Origin: Variovorax sp. Sphag1AA
Lineage (GTDB): Bacteria; Pseudomonadota; Gammaproteobacteria; Burkholderiales; Burkholderiaceae_C
Direction: 5' to 3'
Length of the DNA: 64,000 nucleotides
NCBI RefSeq assembly: GCF_014192575.1
Contig: NZ_JACHYC010000014.1
Coordinates: 1 to 64,000, forward strand
Made by a program: the position numbers and the translations under genes
The notes under the pieces: generated by a model
Told to the model about the DNA's origin: nothing
The model's database searches: none
The model's input: only the letters and a program-made list of their open reading frames with translations
Part shown: positions 41,971 through 51,256 of the stretch, one piece after another
Position numbering within the stretch: position 1 is the stretch's first letter
How the letters are laid out: each line of letters starts with the position of its first letter

Positions 41971-44223
41971 CTACGCCGCTTGTTCGTCCTCTGCAGAGTC
42001 GTCCGCGGTTGCCTCGGCCACCGGCGCGGACAGTTCAAACAATGATTTGTCGAGCCCGGTCTTTCGTCCCGAGATTGCCGAGAGGAAATCCTCATACATC
42101 GACTTCACTTTTGCCAGGATTTCCACCTTCACTTCAGTGGTGAGGCTCGCCTCGTCAATACGGTTGTCCTGACAGTAGGTCACCAGCCGACGTCGGTATA
42201 GCGACTGTGCAACAGCAGACCGAGCACGAGCTTTGTCTTCGTCGACTACAGTGCGTAGCTCGGGGGCGCTAGGCTTCCAAAGCTCCAGCAAGAGGTACCG
42301 GTACTTCGGCCATTCCGCGGGTTGTAGCTCGCCAGGCAAGACCACATGTCGGAAGGTAGGGCCACCGGCCGTTAGCCGAACTTCAGGCTCAACCACAAGC
42401 TCGCCTTCGAAGGTGTGGAGAAGTGCCTTCAGGTCAGTAATATTCTTCGGCCTCAACAGGCCGTTGACGGCCTCAATGTACTCGTCGAGCAGTTCGGGCG
42501 TCGAATGCTGCACCCCGCCGAAGGCGATCTGGATAGCTTCAGCGTAGGTGCATACCACGGCTGTTTGGAACGCGACCGTGGAAAAAACGTCGCTGAACAG
42601 CCGATCAATGGCGTCTCGTACCGGCTTCGCAACTACACCATCGGCAATCACCTGCCTCTTGGCGGGGCCCGTCATGGCGTCCAGCATGAACAGTGCCCTG
42701 GTCGCCTTCATGGCCTCGACTGTTGCCTTCCTGCTTGCCATGAGGCCATTCACTCGGGCCAGCGTTTCTTTGATTTCCGGAGTCGTCCAGTTGGGCTCCT
42801 TGTCTTGAACTCGGCGGTTCAGTCCTTCGCGGAAATCGTCGAATGTGCGCGAGGTTGCCTGGCCGTCGAAGAGCATCTTCTCAAGTTCAGCGTCTCGTTT
42901 GCTCACGAGTTCCTGGTTTAGGCTGATAGTGGCCCGTGCAAACGCTGCGTAGGGATGTAGCTTGCCCAACACGCGGTCGACAATGGGCACATACAAATCG
43001 GTCCACTTCCGCCTGAAGACTTCGGCAATTTCATCGGAGTAGTTGGTGCGGGTGTTGACCATCCGTTGGTCCAGGGTCAGCTCGTCCTTCAGGCCCAACC
43101 GGTCGAAGGCCTCATCCAATCGCTTGCGAGGTGCACCGACTTTCCCACGCGCTTCGATGCCACGCGCCTGACCATTCATCAGCAGCTGCTCGGTCAGGTG
43201 GTAGAGATGGCTAACGCCACTGAAAGCGGCATCGCTGACGATCTTGACACGATCCCCTTCCTGATCCAATTCGACGTTCCAGATGCGTAGACCAGTGTTG
43301 TCTTTGGCATCGAGTGCCTTGATGTACGACAGGGTCGCCCGTAGGCATTCGGCGACGATGTCCTGATCGTTAAGGAGCTTGTTGCGCGAATCTGAGACCT
43401 TCTTGGCGGTCTTGTTTAGGGTGAGGAAGACCCGGCGTGCGGCTCTCACCACGTCTATGTCCTGCGTCAATGTTCCGTCCAGCTGCGGAAATGCGCAGAT
43501 GAGTACCGGGAGCTGCAGTTCGCTGAGGTTGTAGGAGCGGATTTCTTTCTCAGGCCAGACTTTGTAGTAGCCCTCGTACGGGCTACGTCGAGCGTCGGAC
43601 CACCCGCCGGTCAGGTTGCGGTACAGCGCAAGAAGAGCCATGGCCCGATGCTGGCCGTCGACGATGGCTAAAGTGCAGTTGTCTCGAGCCAAACTGAGCC
43701 GAGCACCCTCGGCCAGCGGGGCGTCGTTGCGATAGTGCTGGAAGAACTCGAATTGTTCCTCGCCGACAAACCCGGCCGTTATGCGGTCATCTTTGATGCC
43801 CTTGTGCTCAGGCGAATCTATGCGCGTCCGCTCCACCTTGCGGTAGTTGGAATCGGGCACTCTGCTATTGGGCTTCAACGGCAACGCGACCGCGACGATG
43901 GGGGGGAAGAGCTTAATGAGCCCAGAGGTCGAAGTGTCGAGCAGATAGGGGATCAGCTCCAACGAAACTCGAGCGTCATCAATGTCCCGCTGCATGATCT
44001 CGTCGAAACCAAGCTGCTTCAGGTCGAACACTTCTCTGACTGGCGCCAACATGCTCAGCAGTTGCGCTTGACCTTGCTTCTCGGAGAGAGTGACGTGAGT
44101 GAGTAGGTATCGAACCTCCACCCCAGCGGATTTGCCGTCCTCCGAACTTACGCGGAACGTGCCGATAGTTCCGTTCAGATGTACATCCAGCGCGCTCTTG
44201 CCTCCGCCGATCAGGGTTGCCAT
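41971..44223 (-). CDS. DGQHR-domain (DndB-like) protein
   Basis: A 750-aa protein with the DGQHR motif at residues 189–193 in CTLAIVDGQHRAMALLALYRN, and RRVFLTLNKTAKKVSDSRNKLLND near 268–290. This is the ParB-like fold of DndB, a regulator in DNA phosphorothioation systems. DndB is usually about 350–380 aa; the C-terminal half is additional, helical and acidic at the end. It is the last gene of the minus operon. It probably works with the PP-loop protein encoded 650 bases upstream. Confidence 0.78.
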   Translation of the reverse strand: MATLIGGGKSALDVHLNGTIGTFRVSSEDGKSAGVEVRYLLTHVTLSEKQGQAQLLSMLAPVREVFDLKQLGFDEIMQRDIDDARVSLELIPYLLDTSTSGLIKLFPPIVAVALPLKPNSRVPDSNYRKVERTRIDSPEHKGIKDDRITAGFVGEEQFEFFQHYRNDAPLAEGARLSLARDNCTLAIVDGQHRAMALLALYRNLTGGWSDARRSPYEGYYKVWPEKEIRSYNLSELQLPVLICAFPQLDGTLTQDIDVVRAARRVFLTLNKTAKKVSDSRNKLLNDQDIVAECLRATLSYIKALDAKDNTGLRIWNVELDQEGDRVKIVSDAAFSGVSHLYHLTEQLLMNGQARGIEARGKVGAPRKRLDEAFDRLGLKDELTLDQRMVNTRTNYSDEIAEVFRRKWTDLYVPIVDRVLGKLHPYAAFARATISLNQELVSKRDAELEKMLFDGQATSRTFDDFREGLNRRVQDKEPNWTTPEIKETLARVNGLMASRKATVEAMKATRALFMLDAMTGPAKRQVIADGVVAKPVRDAIDRLFSDVFSTVAFQTAVVCTYAEAIQIAFGGVQHSTPELLDEYIEAVNGLLRPKNITDLKALLHTFEGELVVEPEVRLTAGGPTFRHVVLPGELQPAEWPKYRYLLLELWKPSAPELRTVVDEDKARARSAVAQSLYRRRLVTYCQDNRIDEASLTTEVKVEILAKVKSMYEDFLSAISGRKTGLDKSLFELSAPVAEATADDSAEDEQAA

Positions 44224-44224
44224 G

Positions 44225-44884
44225 TCAGTTTCTCCCGAAGATTGGGTAGTTGATTCGATTGAGAATGTTTTCTATGTCGTTGTACTCGCCTGCGTCATCG
44301 TTGACTTCGGCGATGTGAACAAACAGATTCGTCGGGTCAAAGTTTCGTGCAACGACCTGGTTGGCGAACCCCGCCTCCACGGCATCGTCGATGGACCCTT
44401 GCCCCTGCAAGTCCCGTAGTTCGACAATCTTGTTTCGATGCTGCCTAAGTCGGCTGCGAAGATTTCCTGCCATGCCAATGTAAAGCGGTGCGGTAAACCA
44501 AGGCGCAGCTGCTTTCAGCACGTCCGAAATGGTGCGAAAACGGTCGGGATTGGTCGCTAGCCTGCCGATGAGGGACTCTGATTTGCTCGGCTCATGAATG
44601 ACTTCTCCGCTGAACTTTGGCTTCAGCTGCCCACGCAGGGCCACTTGATACGGGGTCTCTCGATAGGGGCTGAAGATGAAACGGTCCAGAGCATCTTCGA
44701 CCTCAGCACGTGCCTGCATCTCGCCATGCTGGCTTGCCTCCTTGATGCGATTGATGACCGCATCAATGTCCGCCTTCGAGACCACGAGGCGCGAGTACCA
44801 CGCATAGACCCCCGGCGTTTCAGGTGCGAGGTCAATCTCTGACCACGTGAGGGCTCGACCAGCAGATACCTTCATTTGTGACAA
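44225..44884 (-). CDS. GIY-YIG nuclease-like protein
   Basis: A 219-aa protein. GVYAWYS (25–31) and LYIGMAGNLRSRLRQH (134–149) give the GIY-YIG pair with the catalytic arginine region. The insertion of about 100 residues between them is unusual. A glutamate near the C-terminus (GEYNDIENILNR) fits the metal-binding residue. It overlaps the upstream PP-loop gene by 13 bases and precedes the DGQHR gene by one base, so the three are tightly co-transcribed. Confidence 0.72.
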   Translation of the reverse strand: MSQMKVSAGRALTWSEIDLAPETPGVYAWYSRLVVSKADIDAVINRIKEASQHGEMQARAEVEDALDRFIFSPYRETPYQVALRGQLKPKFSGEVIHEPSKSESLIGRLATNPDRFRTISDVLKAAAPWFTAPLYIGMAGNLRSRLRQHRNKIVELRDLQGQGSIDDAVEAGFANQVVARNFDPTNLFVHIAEVNDDAGEYNDIENILNRINYPIFGRN

Positions 44885-45714
44885 ACGAGGCAGGCGCCGC
44901 CGCCTTCGTCTTCGAGGTATAGGTCATCAATATCGACTGGTTCGATAGGAATGACGCGCAATGGATTGGGCTTGCGGCGTGCCAACTCACGTTGCTTGCG
45001 AGCTTCAAAGTCGGCCATGATTTCAGCAACGCGCTCAGGCTGCTCCAGGTCCGTCAGCGGCTCCCCGTGACTCCAGGTGAAGGGAGACCCGTGCTCAAGG
45101 GCGTTCTTCTCGTAGGCCTTGGCAGCCTCGAAGGCCTCGGGGTGGTTTTCCTTCAGTCGAACCCATTCGACCTTCTGCTGAAAGAAGCAGAAGGTGCAAC
45201 CTGAGCGGGAGCGCCAATCGTAATATTTGGGAAGGCCAAGGCCGGAGCCTTCGAGCAGCTCGAACACGCCTGGTTTGTCGACGCCGTGCTCCCGAAAAGG
45301 CATCCGGACGATGAGGTTCTCATGCTGGGCGACCATCCCCTCCCGATGTTCTTCATCGGCTCGGATAGCTACATAGCTGTAGACCGTGTCGCCGGCCTCC
45401 AGCGATGGCCTGATCCAGTGTTTAAAAGGTTCCAGCTTTAGCTTGCGCGTGCACCAGCGGGTCCTCGGAGAAGGAAGGTAGTTGTTGTAGGTCCTCAGCC
45501 AGAAGTCGAAGTCTCGGTGCGGATTAAGGTAGTGAATCTTGCGGCCAACAAACCCTTCGAGCTTCCCCAGAAATTCGTAGACCTCGGGCAGCTCCTTGCC
45601 TGTGTCAGTGAAGTAGTACTCCAGGGGAATCTCGGGATGATTCAGGCTCATGTAAACGGCAAGTGCGGCACTGTCTTTGCCTCCTGAGAGCCCCAGAACG
45701 TGACGTTCAGCCAT
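44872..45714 (-). CDS. DndC-like PP-loop (PAPS reductase family) protein
   Basis: A 280-aa protein with the PP-loop GLSGGKDSAAL (8–18), YYFTDTGKELPEVYEF, TRWCTRKLKLEPF (CxxK) and WRSRSGCTFCFFQQK. Together these match DndC/SspD-like ATP pyrophosphatases that carry sulfur onto DNA and have an iron–sulfur-binding cysteine set. A C-terminal CLVC motif is also present. It starts 8 bases inside the ATPase gene. DndA may be supplied by chromosomal IscS, as known in other systems. The actual modification is inferred. Confidence 0.82.
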   Translation of the reverse strand: MAERHVLGLSGGKDSAALAVYMSLNHPEIPLEYYFTDTGKELPEVYEFLGKLEGFVGRKIHYLNPHRDFDFWLRTYNNYLPSPRTRWCTRKLKLEPFKHWIRPSLEAGDTVYSYVAIRADEEHREGMVAQHENLIVRMPFREHGVDKPGVFELLEGSGLGLPKYYDWRSRSGCTFCFFQQKVEWVRLKENHPEAFEAAKAYEKNALEHGSPFTWSHGEPLTDLEQPERVAEIMADFEARKQRELARRKPNPLRVIPIEPVDIDDLYLEDEGGGACLVCHK

Positions 45715-48700
45715 TTCTCTTCCCCTTGCTGTGTTGCTTGACCATCATTGCGCCTGCTTCAGCGAGCGCGGCCAGAATGACCTCTTTGCGCTCGCCCTGG
45801 GCTTCTGCCAAGAACTGCTTAACCAAGCGGTCAATCGAGGGCGTATCCGTTTCAGAGACGTCCACGAATCCGGTGGCGTCCTGTCCGTGGCTCGCGCCGA
45901 AGACAACGCCAATTACGCGACGAGTTGATGGCCGGCCTCGTAACGGAGCCATGGTCTCCGCCTTGCGGAAGTCCACGGCCCACTCGGCAAGCTTTGCCAT
46001 AGCGGCGTCAATGTCTCGGTCAACCCATGCTGCTTGAGGTTTGTCGATGGCCAGACTGATGAGTGACTCCACGGTTTCGTCAGACTCGTCGTAGGTCTCA
46101 AGACGCGTGGCGAATGCGTCAAGCTTGAAGTCGCCCGTCATGCCCTTCACTGTGGTCGCCCGATGGCGTAGGTCTTCCAACTGCCGTCCGCCATGGTCAA
46201 GCGCTTCCAGCAGGTGACCGCGCACACTCGCCAACATTCGGTGGTATGCACTAGACAACTCGTCGGTTACAGCCTGCAGGCGCGAGTTGAGGGTGGCCGG
46301 GTCTTGGGCCTCAAGCAACGTAGGCAAGTCAGAGAAGAGGACTCGCAAAGGGTCGCTCGCCTTTAGTAGCATCGCGCGAACTAGCTGGGCCTTCGTTGAC
46401 ACCGTGGTCGTACGCTTCGTCCAGCCGGGCAGGGCTATAACAAGTCCGACCAGGCCGCGCGCCACATCGAGAGGAGCCGCGCCTACTTCTGTACTCGACC
46501 TGTCGGAGACGGTTTTTGCCAGGGCGTCAACCAGCTTTGCCTTGTCCTTTGAGGCTTCCACATGCTGGAAGCGAATGCGACCAGGGTCTAGGGTCCACTC
46601 GTCTACTACTGCCTCGGTTAGGTCGGGAGTGAAAACGCCGTTGACATACAGGGCAAGTGATGAACGGTTGGCTAGGTAGAAAGCAAGTGACAGAACTGGC
46701 ATGACTCCAGCTCGAATACCAAACGGCGGCAGCGCCCAGGCGGTGTAGAGCTCCCTAAGGGTGAGGGACTTGCCTTCAGTGACAAGCGCGCCACTGGTTT
46801 CCCACCAAAAGTGCTCGTACGACGTTCCTCGCGTGTTGAAGTTTGGGTCACCGAAGGACCAATCGCCATCGCTGCGAGAGCGATGAAGTCCAGGGTCGTT
46901 CAAGACCGTGTAGTACAGGCCGGCGTCCGCGGGATAGCCTTCGTAACCGAGTTTTGGCAGGTGAGCATGGGTGACCATGCGATTCATCAGGTCCTTACGA
47001 GCCTTCACTGAGTTGCTAGATGGGTCCTCACGATTGATGAGTTCACTGAAAATGTGCGGAGCCTTGTCGTAGACCTTTTCAATGATGTTTGAGGCGATGA
47101 CGGAGAGGACGGTGCCCCCCTTCGTTTCGACCGCCGAGCCGCGGATGTACCACTTTGAAAGCTCGAACGCGTCTGCCAGCTCCTCCTCCAGGGAGGCCCG
47201 GACTGCCTCGATTCGGCCAACAACTTCCCGGCGCGCCACCGAATCTCCGTGAAGCTCGGGTCTCGTCTTCATCACGCGCTGAGAGGCGGCGAGTTCAAGG
47301 CTCAGTTCGATGATTCGCTCAGCGTTTTTCGGAGTACCGAGCAACAGGGTTGCAAGTGCCGTGGTTGCGCTTGCATGACGCACGCGATGCTCCGCAGACC
47401 GAACCGACTGGCCCGGGGGCGGCAGACACAGCAGGAATGCTCCCGCGCTTGCGCCTTTGAGCACGAACTGCTCGACCACTTTCTCGACGTCCTCAAGCCG
47501 AACAATCCCACGGGTGAACCATCGCATGGTCCCTGTTTTCTGGTAGTGGCGCTTAGCCAGCACAGGCTGCAGGTCACTTAGCGTTGAGATGTGCTCGAGG
47601 TCTGGCTCGCCAATCTCACCACGCGCGAGGTTGATGGCTGCTTCAATGTCAAAGTCCGAGCCGGCATAGATGCCCCAAGCACCCAAGTGCTTGCGCTCGA
47701 TGAGAACCTTCCAGTCTGAAAGTTCTTCGAGAGCGGTGCGAATCTGCTCTTCGTCCACACCCGGGGTAGACACAGCAAGAACAGGTCCTTCCGCAACCAG
47801 CCCAGACCCGTTGCGGAACATCTCAATCAGAGCAATCGTCTTGGTCAGCTTGACGTGTACGTCTGTTCCCTTCGCTTCGGCTCGCTCAACGGCATCGCAG
47901 CATTGAGCCCATCGGTGTCCGTCGGGGGACGCAACGATGGCAGGCTCAAGATTGGCGCGGAGGTAGTCCCAATACGCAGCAGGGCCGTACATGGTGAACC
48001 ACTGCGCTTCATAGCCGTTGAGGAACTCCACGAAGCCCAGAGGCTCGCGCGATGCCAGAAAACCGAAGGTACTGCGTTCGTTCTGCCCGAAGCGACGCCG
48101 CGAGATGGGGCCAAGCAGCGCTGCGGTGACCGGGTGAAGCGGCCAGCAAGCGCGTAGTGAATCCGCCAGCGTTGCAGGTGTTCCCGGGCGACGAGTACGA
48201 ATGGCTGCGGCAACGCTATCCGCAAGCTTTGATGCTTCCGCTGGAAGCGACAAGTCCTCAACCTTGATGGCCTTGCCGACGAGTTCAATCACCTCATCTG
48301 CAGCAGCAACGAGTGGGATGTCAACGAACCGGCCTTGTACCTTAGCCCATTCATCGCGAGACTGCCGGCCTAGGCGGGACGCGTAGGCTTCAAACGCTTG
48401 ATGCAAGATGCCAACGATGACGAGCTTTCCTGAGCAACGACTTGCAGCCTCGGCGAGCTCTTGGAAGAAATAGATGTCTCCGCCGTCTTGGGCCGACGCC
48501 TCAAGAAGCTTGCCTAGTTCATCTATCACGACGAGAACACCCTGGGGGTGACGCTCTGCAGCTTCGACAAGCTCGCCGACAACATCAGGTTGCTTCTTGC
48601 GATTAGCAGGCAGCCCCCGCGCCTTGGCCAAAGCAGCGCCAAGTTCGTGGACTACATCCGCTCGTTTGCCCACGACGGGCACAACTAGCCAACCGTCACC

Positions 48701-49057
48701 CCTGGCTTCGAACGCCTTATGGACCAGGCTGTCGTCAGCGAAACCGAGGAGCTGCTTGGCTTTGGCGCGAACCTTTGGTTGTCCGCCCACCAGCGAGCAC
48801 AGCATCAATGCGAGAGACGACTTGCCTCCGCCGTACGGGCCGGTCCACGTGAATGCTCGCTGACGGGTTTCTGCGATTTGCCGTGCCATGCTCTCGAGCA
48901 GAGAGCTCGCGGTACCCTGGCAAATGTAGCCAGAGAGTGCATCTTCACGACCAACATCCGTATCGATTCGAACCGAGCGAAGAAATTGGCGAGAGATGGT
49001 GACGACGTCCGACAACATCTTCGTTTCAGTGCTTGCGGGGCGAGATTGCTTACGCAT
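45707..49057 (-). CDS. Large P-loop ATPase of a defence-like operon
   Basis: A 1116-aa ATPase. Walker A is GPYGGGKSS (73–81) and Walker B-like GVLVVIDELGKLLEA lies near 180. The remainder is mostly helical with no recognised nuclease. Size and layout recall BrxC/PglY-like ATPases, but I cannot assign it there. ATG at 49057 is chosen because it overlaps the DUF4007 stop (ATGCGTAA); the frame continues 36 bases further up. It lies upstream of the DndC-like gene in the same operon. Confidence 0.75.
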   Translation of the reverse strand: MRKQSRPASTETKMLSDVVTISRQFLRSVRIDTDVGREDALSGYICQGTASSLLESMARQIAETRQRAFTWTGPYGGGKSSLALMLCSLVGGQPKVRAKAKQLLGFADDSLVHKAFEARGDGWLVVPVVGKRADVVHELGAALAKARGLPANRKKQPDVVGELVEAAERHPQGVLVVIDELGKLLEASAQDGGDIYFFQELAEAASRCSGKLVIVGILHQAFEAYASRLGRQSRDEWAKVQGRFVDIPLVAAADEVIELVGKAIKVEDLSLPAEASKLADSVAAAIRTRRPGTPATLADSLRACWPLHPVTAALLGPISRRRFGQNERSTFGFLASREPLGFVEFLNGYEAQWFTMYGPAAYWDYLRANLEPAIVASPDGHRWAQCCDAVERAEAKGTDVHVKLTKTIALIEMFRNGSGLVAEGPVLAVSTPGVDEEQIRTALEELSDWKVLIERKHLGAWGIYAGSDFDIEAAINLARGEIGEPDLEHISTLSDLQPVLAKRHYQKTGTMRWFTRGIVRLEDVEKVVEQFVLKGASAGAFLLCLPPPGQSVRSAEHRVRHASATTALATLLLGTPKNAERIIELSLELAASQRVMKTRPELHGDSVARREVVGRIEAVRASLEEELADAFELSKWYIRGSAVETKGGTVLSVIASNIIEKVYDKAPHIFSELINREDPSSNSVKARKDLMNRMVTHAHLPKLGYEGYPADAGLYYTVLNDPGLHRSRSDGDWSFGDPNFNTRGTSYEHFWWETSGALVTEGKSLTLRELYTAWALPPFGIRAGVMPVLSLAFYLANRSSLALYVNGVFTPDLTEAVVDEWTLDPGRIRFQHVEASKDKAKLVDALAKTVSDRSSTEVGAAPLDVARGLVGLVIALPGWTKRTTTVSTKAQLVRAMLLKASDPLRVLFSDLPTLLEAQDPATLNSRLQAVTDELSSAYHRMLASVRGHLLEALDHGGRQLEDLRHRATTVKGMTGDFKLDAFATRLETYDESDETVESLISLAIDKPQAAWVDRDIDAAMAKLAEWAVDFRKAETMAPLRGRPSTRRVIGVVFGASHGQDATGFVDVSETDTPSIDRLVKQFLAEAQGERKEVILAALAEAGAMMVKQHSKGKRNG

Positions 49058-49970
49058 AGGCACTTTCAAGAAGCCTGTACTTGTATTCGGCAAGGCTCTT
49101 CAGCGCTGCGTCTTTTCGAGTGACTTGCCGAATGCCCGCTTGCTCCGTCCATTGAATTTGGCCGCGGGTCAAATCCTCGAGCGCCATCAATCTGTCGGCA
49201 ACTGCGTTCTCATCAAGTTTGAACACGCGGCCGGGCGAGCCGTAGTCGTAGGCTACTCGGTCGAATGCCATTACTGAGCCCGCGTGAGACATGCGTTCCC
49301 AGTAGTCCAAAAGCGCGTAGGCGAAGACCCCGTCAGGCAACGAGCGCTTTGAGCCACGACGAAATTCGAAGGCACCTTTCGCGTTTTGTTGAATGAGCCC
49401 AAGTTCGCCGAGTAACGGCTCACTCATCTCTTCGGGGGAATCGCCCCCAAGGCGGGGCACGTAGCTTCGGATGCAGCATTCGACGTCACGCTTCAGCGTG
49501 GCCATTGAGATGCGAAGTTTGTGCTCTGTCACAAGCCCAGTGAGCGAGCTCACAATGAACTCGCGGTCGAAGACTTGCTGCACAACGTGATTGAAGAGAT
49601 ACCACCAAGTCGTGGTCTTTTCGTGGGTGCTTGCGGCCTGCCAATGCATCAACCACGTGGTCGCGGTGTGCTCGCAATATTTATCGAGGCCACTTCTATC
49701 GTTGAAAAGCAAATCGCCGAGACGGGTTGGGATGTATCCCCCGGCGTCTTCAATAACCCCACAAGCCGTCGCCCAAAAGCGGATGGACATGGCCATGTTC
49801 TTGCCAACTCCAAAGCGCACGATGGCCTCTTCGTCGGCAAAGATCGAACGAGGGGCAGGTTCTTCAAATTGGGTGACCGCGTCGTACGCCTTGCGAAGCC
49901 ACAGCTGACGCAAGGGGAAGGTCTCGTGCCCCGAGAACTGCGGCGGGGCTTCGGAAGGCAACTGAATCAT
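49050..49970 (-). CDS. DUF4007 family protein
   Basis: A 306-aa protein with the family signature FSGHETFPLRQLWLRKAYDAV (12–32) and VRFGVGKNMAMSIRFWATA (51–69). DUF4007 proteins have no known activity; I recall them beside DndC-like genes. It is the first gene of the minus operon and is followed by the ATPase with an 8-base overlap. Its upstream region has the 42-bp palindrome and LexA-like site. Confidence 0.8.
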   Translation of the reverse strand: MIQLPSEAPPQFSGHETFPLRQLWLRKAYDAVTQFEEPAPRSIFADEEAIVRFGVGKNMAMSIRFWATACGVIEDAGGYIPTRLGDLLFNDRSGLDKYCEHTATTWLMHWQAASTHEKTTTWWYLFNHVVQQVFDREFIVSSLTGLVTEHKLRISMATLKRDVECCIRSYVPRLGGDSPEEMSEPLLGELGLIQQNAKGAFEFRRGSKRSLPDGVFAYALLDYWERMSHAGSVMAFDRVAYDYGSPGRVFKLDENAVADRLMALEDLTRGQIQWTEQAGIRQVTRKDAALKSLAEYKYRLLESAYA

Positions 49971-50025
49971 TGGAAGCCTAGTTTAACTGGACGACCTCGC
50001 CAGTCCGACCCGGTTTAGACCTGAA

Positions 50026-50067
50026 GCTGCCAACGAAATAGTCATTAGCTATTCTGTCGTTGGCAGC
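50026..50067. promoter_or_regulatory. 42-bp palindrome between the divergent operons
   Basis: Perfect 11-bp arms (50026–50036, GCTGCCAACGA, with 50057–50067) enclose a centre that pairs further (AATAG with CTATT). Its position 56 bases from the DUF4007 start suggests an operator. Confidence 0.6.
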
Positions 50068-50120
50068 GATTGCGCTTTGGGACGGCTGTCCGTCCCGGTC
50101 TACGCTTCGACCGGCCGAAA

Positions 50121-50140
50121 ACTGTATAAAACAACAGTAT
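50121..50140. promoter_or_regulatory. LexA-like SOS box
   Basis: ACTGTATAAAACAACAGTAT has CTGT and ACAG halves separated by 8 bases, matching the gammaproteobacterial/betaproteobacterial CTGT-N8-ACAG site including its outer A and T. It lies 290 bases before the first plus-strand gene and 150 before DUF4007. Confidence 0.6.
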
Positions 50141-50409
50141 CTCGTGGGGCGGGGTGTTTGGCAAGCCGGCGTACGCCGTCTGTTGCTTTGACGCCGCCGC
50201 GCGTCGCTGGACGGACGCAGTTGCAACGAACGGGGTCTACCTATCAGCAAGAGGCGATGCTATTGACGAGTCCCGGGGCAGCTTCTACAGTGCTGCTTGC
50301 TGTCCGGGTTGCGCTACCTGTTTGGGGTGGAGCAGCAGAAACAGGTCGGCATGTAGTCGAGTACGGCGTGGCTGCACCCTTGGGGCGGTCGTGCACACAA
50401 AGGCGAACC

Positions 50410-50805
50410 ATGACCATTTCCGAAGTCGAGGCGCACTCGCGCGCTGTCGTGTCCCTCCAGGTGCTTCTGTCGAAGCATTGCCCTGGCTCCTCACCCTACT
50501 GCATCGCTGAACGTGCCCTTGACCTGGCGTTCAATTGGCCGCGTGCGAGTAGTGCCATTTCCGAACTTGAACTCTTGGCGGAGGCAGAAAGTCTCATTGA
50601 GCGCCAGGTTCGTTCCAAGCTCATCGCTGCCCCATTCCCCCACCTTTCCCCTGCTTATCGTCGGTCTGAGCGCGCGCCCGCTCGCCCCTGCTTCTTGGCG
50701 CGGCCCGGTTCAGTGCGGCGGCGTGTGACCGAGCAGTTGGGCCAGGTGGAACTCTGGCTGACGCCAGAGGTGCGCAGGGGGGACGGACATGCCGTCATGC
50801 CCTGA
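50410..50805 (+). CDS. Small hypothetical protein upstream of the second GIY-YIG gene
   Basis: A 131-aa protein starting at ATG 50410. It is helical in the first 80 residues (EVEAHSRAVVSLQVLLSKHC, SELELLAEAESLIERQV) and basic toward the end. No family is recognised. Its stop lies 17 bases inside the next gene, so translation is coupled. The open frame continues upstream to 50077 and past the LexA-like site, so the true start is uncertain. Confidence 0.5.
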   Translation: MTISEVEAHSRAVVSLQVLLSKHCPGSSPYCIAERALDLAFNWPRASSAISELELLAEAESLIERQVRSKLIAAPFPHLSPAYRRSERAPARPCFLARPGSVRRRVTEQLGQVELWLTPEVRRGDGHAVMP

Positions 50806-51247
50806 ACTGTTGTTCGAAGAGCCTCGACAGGTCGCCTTCGTTGCCAATCCATCGGTCGTTCGCGCTTTCGTGCCACCCGGATGGCCTGGCGTGTACATGT
50901 TGCTTCGAATGGAAGTGCCGTTCTATGTAGGACGCTCCGACAACTGCATCCAAACGCGCTTGGCGCGCCACCCGTTGCTGCCTATTGCAACGTACGTGGC
51001 GTGGAGGACGCGCGAAAGCCCCCTGCAGGCGTATCGCCTGGAGTCGGCGTGGTTCCACATCCTGCGCCTGACCGGCGCTCTCTCTAACCAGATTCACCCC
51101 GCTCGACCGGCCGGGTGCCCCGACAGTTGCCCCTTCTGCAGCACGGGCGACTGCAAGGCATGGACGCATCTACTGCGACCAAGCCTGGACATCAGTGCTG
51201 CGCCCACGGTGGCCGCCGACCTGACGGCGACGGCTGCAAAAACCTGA
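50789..51247 (+). CDS. Second GIY-YIG-like protein
   Basis: A 152-aa protein with PGVYMLLRMEVPFYVGRSDNCIQTRLARH (33–61): GVY, YVG then R and H at the spacing of a GIY-YIG core. The C-terminal part has CPDSCPFCSTGDC, a likely zinc-binding cysteine set. The glutamate may be the E in RLESAWFHIL. It overlaps the small upstream gene by 17 bases and ends 9 bases before the GHKL gene. Confidence 0.7.
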   Translation: MPSCPELLFEEPRQVAFVANPSVVRAFVPPGWPGVYMLLRMEVPFYVGRSDNCIQTRLARHPLLPIATYVAWRTRESPLQAYRLESAWFHILRLTGALSNQIHPARPAGCPDSCPFCSTGDCKAWTHLLRPSLDISAAPTVAADLTATAAKT

Positions 51248-51256
51248 GGAAATGAA

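Larger units (their letters stand above)
49971..50409. other. Divergent control region of the Dnd-like cluster
   Basis: It holds the palindrome at 50026–50067 and the LexA-like box at 50121–50140. From 50141 to 50409 two frames remain open (one including a CCPGCATC patch), but no start site or family supports a gene. Promoters for both operons should lie here. Confidence 0.5.

Noticed and set aside
41971..49970. Canonical dndBCDE phosphorothioation operon
   Set aside because: DndD and DndE are absent and DndA is not encoded here; only DndB- and DndC-like proteins are recognisable.
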